Notes under the pieces: generated by a model
Databases searched by the model: none
Told to the model about the DNA's origin: nothing
Seen by the model: only the letters and a program-made list of their open reading frames with translations
Translations under genes and position numbers: made by a program
Shown: positions 4,275 through 7,190 of the stretch, in pieces
How the letters are laid out: every line of letters begins with the position of its first letter
Position numbering within the stretch: the first letter of the stretch is position 1
NCBI GenBank assembly: GCA_017995275.1
Contig: JAGOJE010000050.1
Coordinates: 1-7,190 of the forward strand
Direction: 5' to 3'
Length of the DNA stretch: 7,190 nt
DNA from: Rickettsiaceae bacterium
GTDB taxonomy: Bacteria; Pseudomonadota; Alphaproteobacteria; Rickettsiales; Rickettsiaceae

Positions 4275-6089
4275 ATGAGTAAAAAAATGGAGAAGAATTT
4301 TAGCGTGAAGATTGATAATTCAAGAGATAACTTACTAACGCCATTTGGAAAGGCTGTATTAAAAGACAGGTATCTTATGGAAGGTGAAAGTTATCAAGAT
4401 TTATTTGCAAGGGTGGCAAATCACTATGCGGATGATGCTGCCCACGCAACTCGTCTTTATGATTATATAAGCAAATTATGGTTTATGCCTGCAACTCCAA
4501 TACTTAGTAATGGTGGAACTGATAGGGGAATGCCGATATCTTGCTTTCTGAATGAAACTACGGATAGCCTTAAGGGTATAGTTGATTTATGGACAGAGAA
4601 TGTATGGCTTGCATCTCGTGGTGGTGGAATAGGAAGCTACTGGGGAAATGTACGTTCTATCAATGAAAGAGTAAGAGACAATGGAAAGACCTCTGGAATA
4701 GTTCCCTTTATAAAAGTACAAGATTCTATGACTCTTGCGATTTCTCAGGGTTCTTTGAGAAGGGGAAGTAGTGCAGTATATTTACCTGTAGATCATCCGG
4801 AAATAGAAGAGTTTGTTGATATAAGGCGCCCTACGGGAGGTGACTCAAATAGAAGGTCGTTAAATATTCACCATGGGGTTGTAATAACAGATGCATTCAT
4901 GCAGGCGGTTGTTGATAATAAAGATTGGGACTTAGTAAGTCCGCGTACCAAAGATGTAGTACATGCAGTAAAAGCTAGAGATTTATGGGTGAAAATTCTT
5001 ACAACAAGGATAGAAACTGGTGAGCCTTATATATTGTTTATAGATGCTGTAAATCGTCATATACCAGAACACCATAAGAAGCTTGGTCTGAATGTAAAAA
5101 TGTCTAACCTATGTAGTGAAATAACATTACCTACAGGAGTTGATCATCTCGGTAATGAACGAACTGCAGTTTGCTGTCTTTCTTCTCTAAATTTGGAATA
5201 TTATAATGATTGGGAAAATGACAAAGATTTCGTACCAGATGTAATGCGCTTTTTAGACAATGTTCTTGAAGATTTTATAAACACCGCACCAGATGAAATG
5301 CATAGGGCAAAATATTCTGCAATGAGAGAAAGGAGCATAGGCTTAGGAGTAATGGGTTTCCACTCATTCTTACAAGCAAATAATGTTCCCATGGAATCTG
5401 TAATGGCAAAAGTATGGAACAACAAGCTTTTCCAACATATATCCAAAGAGGTTGACCGTGCATCTGTGATTCTTGGAGAAGAAAGGGGGCCATGCCTTGA
5501 TGCAAAAGAATGCGGTATAAATGTAAGATTTAGTAATAAAACTGCTATAGCTCCTACTGCATCAATTTCTGTTATAGCTGGAAATTCATCACCAGGAATA
5601 GAACCATATGCAGCAAATAGCTTTACCCAAAAAACTCTAACAGGATCTTTTACAGTAAGAAATAAGAATCTCGAAAAAATTCTTATAGAAAAAGGATTCA
5701 ATAATGAGCAAGTATGGTCATCTATTTCAACTCATGAAGGGTCTGTGAGTCATTTGAGCTTCCTTACTGATCATGAGAAAGATGTATTCAAAACTGCTTA
5801 TGAGATAGATCAAAGATGGGTTATTCAGCTAGCAGCAGATAGAACTCCATATATATGCCAAGCGCAGTCTGTAAACGTTTTCTTGCCAGGCAATGTAAGT
5901 AAGCAATATTTGCACGATGTGCATTTTATGGCTTGGAGACTCGGCATGAAGAGTCTATATTATTGTCGTTCTATGTCCATACAGAGGGCGGAAAAAGTCT
6001 CTCATGCTGTTGAGAAGGTTGATACCTCACATTTAGAAGGGCAAAAAGATGACGATAATAAATATGAGGAATGCTTAGCTTGCCAATAG
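4275..6089 (+). CDS. nrdA: Class Ia ribonucleoside-diphosphate reductase, alpha (large) subunit, short form without ATP cone
   Basis: NrdA reduces ribonucleoside diphosphates to deoxy forms with the NrdB radical. The start at ATG 4275 is preferred (GGAGA at 4265-4269); TTG 4263 would add four residues. It has 604 aa against about 760 in E. coli, because the N-terminal ATP-cone domain is absent; the homology begins directly at the ten-helix catalytic part. Key residues by this start: Cys90 in PISCFLNE and Cys300 in AVCCLSS (active-site disulfide pair), SNLCSE with Asn278, Cys280 (thiyl radical) and Glu282, Tyr562-Tyr563 in SLYYCRS (radical transfer), and C-terminal Cys600/Cys603 in EECLACQ for re-reduction by thioredoxin or glutaredoxin. 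All catalytic residues are present. Without the ATP cone, dATP feedback on overall activity is not expected, which gives the NrdR-like boxes upstream more weight. nrdB follows after 67 bp. Confidence 0.95.
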   Translation: MSKKMEKNFSVKIDNSRDNLLTPFGKAVLKDRYLMEGESYQDLFARVANHYADDAAHATRLYDYISKLWFMPATPILSNGGTDRGMPISCFLNETTDSLKGIVDLWTENVWLASRGGGIGSYWGNVRSINERVRDNGKTSGIVPFIKVQDSMTLAISQGSLRRGSSAVYLPVDHPEIEEFVDIRRPTGGDSNRRSLNIHHGVVITDAFMQAVVDNKDWDLVSPRTKDVVHAVKARDLWVKILTTRIETGEPYILFIDAVNRHIPEHHKKLGLNVKMSNLCSEITLPTGVDHLGNERTAVCCLSSLNLEYYNDWENDKDFVPDVMRFLDNVLEDFINTAPDEMHRAKYSAMRERSIGLGVMGFHSFLQANNVPMESVMAKVWNNKLFQHISKEVDRASVILGEERGPCLDAKECGINVRFSNKTAIAPTASISVIAGNSSPGIEPYAANSFTQKTLTGSFTVRNKNLEKILIEKGFNNEQVWSSISTHEGSVSHLSFLTDHEKDVFKTAYEIDQRWVIQLAADRTPYICQAQSVNVFLPGNVSKQYLHDVHFMAWRLGMKSLYYCRSMSIQRAEKVSHAVEKVDTSHLEGQKDDDNKYEECLACQ

Positions 6090-6113
6090 GCAGTAAGAAT
6101 TTAAAATTACTGC
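6090..6113 (+). other. Hairpin between nrdA and nrdB
   Basis: GCAGTAA (6090-6096) and TTACTGC (6107-6113) form a perfect 7-bp stem with a 10-nt loop, immediately after the nrdA stop. No real T-run follows, so it is not a standard terminator. It may stabilise nrdA mRNA or tune nrdB read-through. A TATAAT at 6129-6134 could give nrdB its own weak promoter. Confidence 0.4.
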
Positions 6114-6156
6114 ATTGCTTTAAATAAATATAATAATGAAACAAAAGGAATAAAAG

Positions 6157-7173
6157 ATGTCGCTACTTGATTCAAAACCGATTTATAAACCGTTCGCTTA
6201 TCCTTGGGCTTATGAAGCTTGGCACACTCAGCAGAAAATTCACTGGTTGCCTGAGGAAGTTCCTATGGCAGATGATGTTAAGGACTGGAAACATAATTTA
6301 AGTGCAGGGGAGAAACATTTACTCACGCAAATATTCCGTTTCTTCACTCAGGCTGATATAGAAGTAAATAATTGCTATATGAAAAATTACTCTAGAGTAT
6401 TTAAGCCTACGGAAGTGCAAATGATGCTTGCTGCATTTTCTAATATGGAAACTATTCATATTGCTGCTTATTCTCATCTTCTGGACACAGTTGGTATGCC
6501 AGAAGTCGAATATCAAGCATTTCTAAAATATAAGGAAATGAAAGATAAATATGATTATATGCAGAACTTCACTGTAGATACTAAGGAAGAGATAGCGCTT
6601 ACTCTTGCTGCATTTGGTGCATTTACAGAAGGTCTACAGCTTTTTGCATCTTTTGCAATTTTGCTAAATTTCCCGCGTTTCAATAAAATGAAGGGAATGG
6701 GGCAAATTGTTACATGGTCCGTACGGGATGAAACATTACATACAAATTGCATAATCACATTATTTAAAACCTTCGTTCGTGAAAATCCTGAAGTATGGAC
6801 AGAAAGACTAAAAAGCAAATTATATGAGGCTTGTGCAACGATAATTCATTTTGAAGATGCATTCATTGATCTTGCATTTGAAGTTGGTGGTATAGAAGGC
6901 CTAACAGCCAGGGAAGTAAAGCAATATATACGTTATATTGGCGATAGAAGGCTGATGCAATTAGGGCTGAAGGAGATTTATTTAGTTGATAGCAACCCAC
7001 TTCCATGGATTGATGAAATTCTAAATGGTATAGAGCATGCCAATTTCTTTGAAAACAGAGTTACTGAATATGCAAAAGCAGCGACTACAGGATCTTGGGA
7101 AGAGGTGTTTGATGAAATGGACGGAGTGGAAGATCCAACACAATCCAACTTATTTGAGCATCCACAGAAATAG
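6157..7173 (+). CDS. nrdB: Class Ia ribonucleoside-diphosphate reductase, beta (small) subunit
   Basis: NrdB houses the di-iron centre and tyrosyl radical that starts catalysis in NrdA. The 338-aa protein starts at ATG 6157 with AAGGAA at 6145-6150 before it. Every metal ligand is visible with the family spacing: Asp67 (QADIE), Glu98 and His101 (METIH), Glu158 (FTEGLQ), Glu192 and His195 (RDETLH). Tyr105, four residues after His101, is the radical Tyr (as E115-H118-Y122 in E. coli), so this is a tyrosyl-radical class Ia type rather than the Tyr-less Mn/Fe class Ic type. Trp30 in IHWLPEEV matches the radical-transfer Trp48 of E. coli. FFENRVTEY near 297-305 is a common C-terminal motif of the family, followed by an acidic tail for docking to NrdA. 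There is no N-terminal ATP cone here either. Only 17 bp remain after the stop. Confidence 0.96.
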   Translation: MSLLDSKPIYKPFAYPWAYEAWHTQQKIHWLPEEVPMADDVKDWKHNLSAGEKHLLTQIFRFFTQADIEVNNCYMKNYSRVFKPTEVQMMLAAFSNMETIHIAAYSHLLDTVGMPEVEYQAFLKYKEMKDKYDYMQNFTVDTKEEIALTLAAFGAFTEGLQLFASFAILLNFPRFNKMKGMGQIVTWSVRDETLHTNCIITLFKTFVRENPEVWTERLKSKLYEACATIIHFEDAFIDLAFEVGGIEGLTAREVKQYIRYIGDRRLMQLGLKEIYLVDSNPLPWIDEILNGIEHANFFENRVTEYAKAATTGSWEEVFDEMDGVEDPTQSNLFEHPQK

Positions 7174-7190
7174 TTTGCTGTAGAAAATGA

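Noticed and set aside
5201..5701. 166-aa open frame on the minus strand
   Set aside because: It lies fully inside nrdA, whose identity is certain. The antisense product has no recognisable features.
7060..7173. Apparent loss of the C-terminal radical-transfer Tyr (E. coli Tyr356) in NrdB
   Set aside because: No Tyr occurs after Tyr305, but Tyr305 in the FFENRVTEY motif may itself fill that role, as in shorter class I beta subunits with a similar motif near the end. I cannot claim a missing residue without an alignment.
1..7190. CRISPR array, insertion sequence or toxin-antitoxin pair
   Set aside because: No regularly spaced repeats, no transposase-like protein and no paired small ORFs of that type are visible.

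Overview
The window is AT-rich with short intergenic gaps, one small operon with overlapping genes, and class I ribonucleotide reductase genes of a compact type. Gene content and style (NadD-RsfS pair, a stand-alone BolA-like protein, a short NrdA without the N-terminal ATP cone, palindromic GC-rich repeats in a low-GC background) suggest a reduced-genome, host-associated alphaproteobacterium, most likely Rickettsiales-like. This is inference from the sequence alone; no 16S or other marker is present.

Layout. (1) 1-339 (+): the 3' part of an unrecognised gene. (2) 450-1534 (+): an accessory gene that as written is split by an 11-G homopolymer at 545-555. Changing the tract by +1 or -2 G joins a Trp-rich N-terminus, through a Gly/Ser linker, to a 313-residue body. 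The body carries a Cys...His...Asp pattern like that of YopT-type (C58) or other papain-like cysteine proteases. It looks like a phase-variable locus in the OFF state, or a homopolymer sequencing error, and it is the most interesting item in the window. (3) 1538-3525 (-): a tightly packed set reading right to left, nadD, rsfS, a secreted alpha/beta-hydrolase (lipase-like) and a small unknown gene. A GC-rich palindromic element lies in the start of the hydrolase gene and seems to supply the basic end of its signal peptide. (4) 3550-3777 (+): a BolA/IbaG-like gene, divergent from nadD with 24 bp between start codons. (5) 3778-4274: about 0.5 kb without a convincing gene. It holds a sigma70-like promoter, an inverted repeat, a doubtful 47-codon ORF and, next to nrdA, a perfect 16-bp palindrome resembling an NrdR box with a degenerate second copy exactly 31 bp downstream. 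(6) 4275-6089 and 6157-7173 (+): nrdA and nrdB, class Ia ribonucleotide reductase, separated by 67 bp containing a small hairpin.

How they work together. NrdA and NrdB form the enzyme that makes deoxynucleotides. NrdA lacks the dATP-sensing ATP cone, so transcriptional control through the putative NrdR boxes may carry most of the feedback. NadD makes the NAD precursor NaAD, and RsfS silences ribosomes in starvation; their pairing is common in bacteria. The left third looks like an accessory, possibly host-interaction, region.
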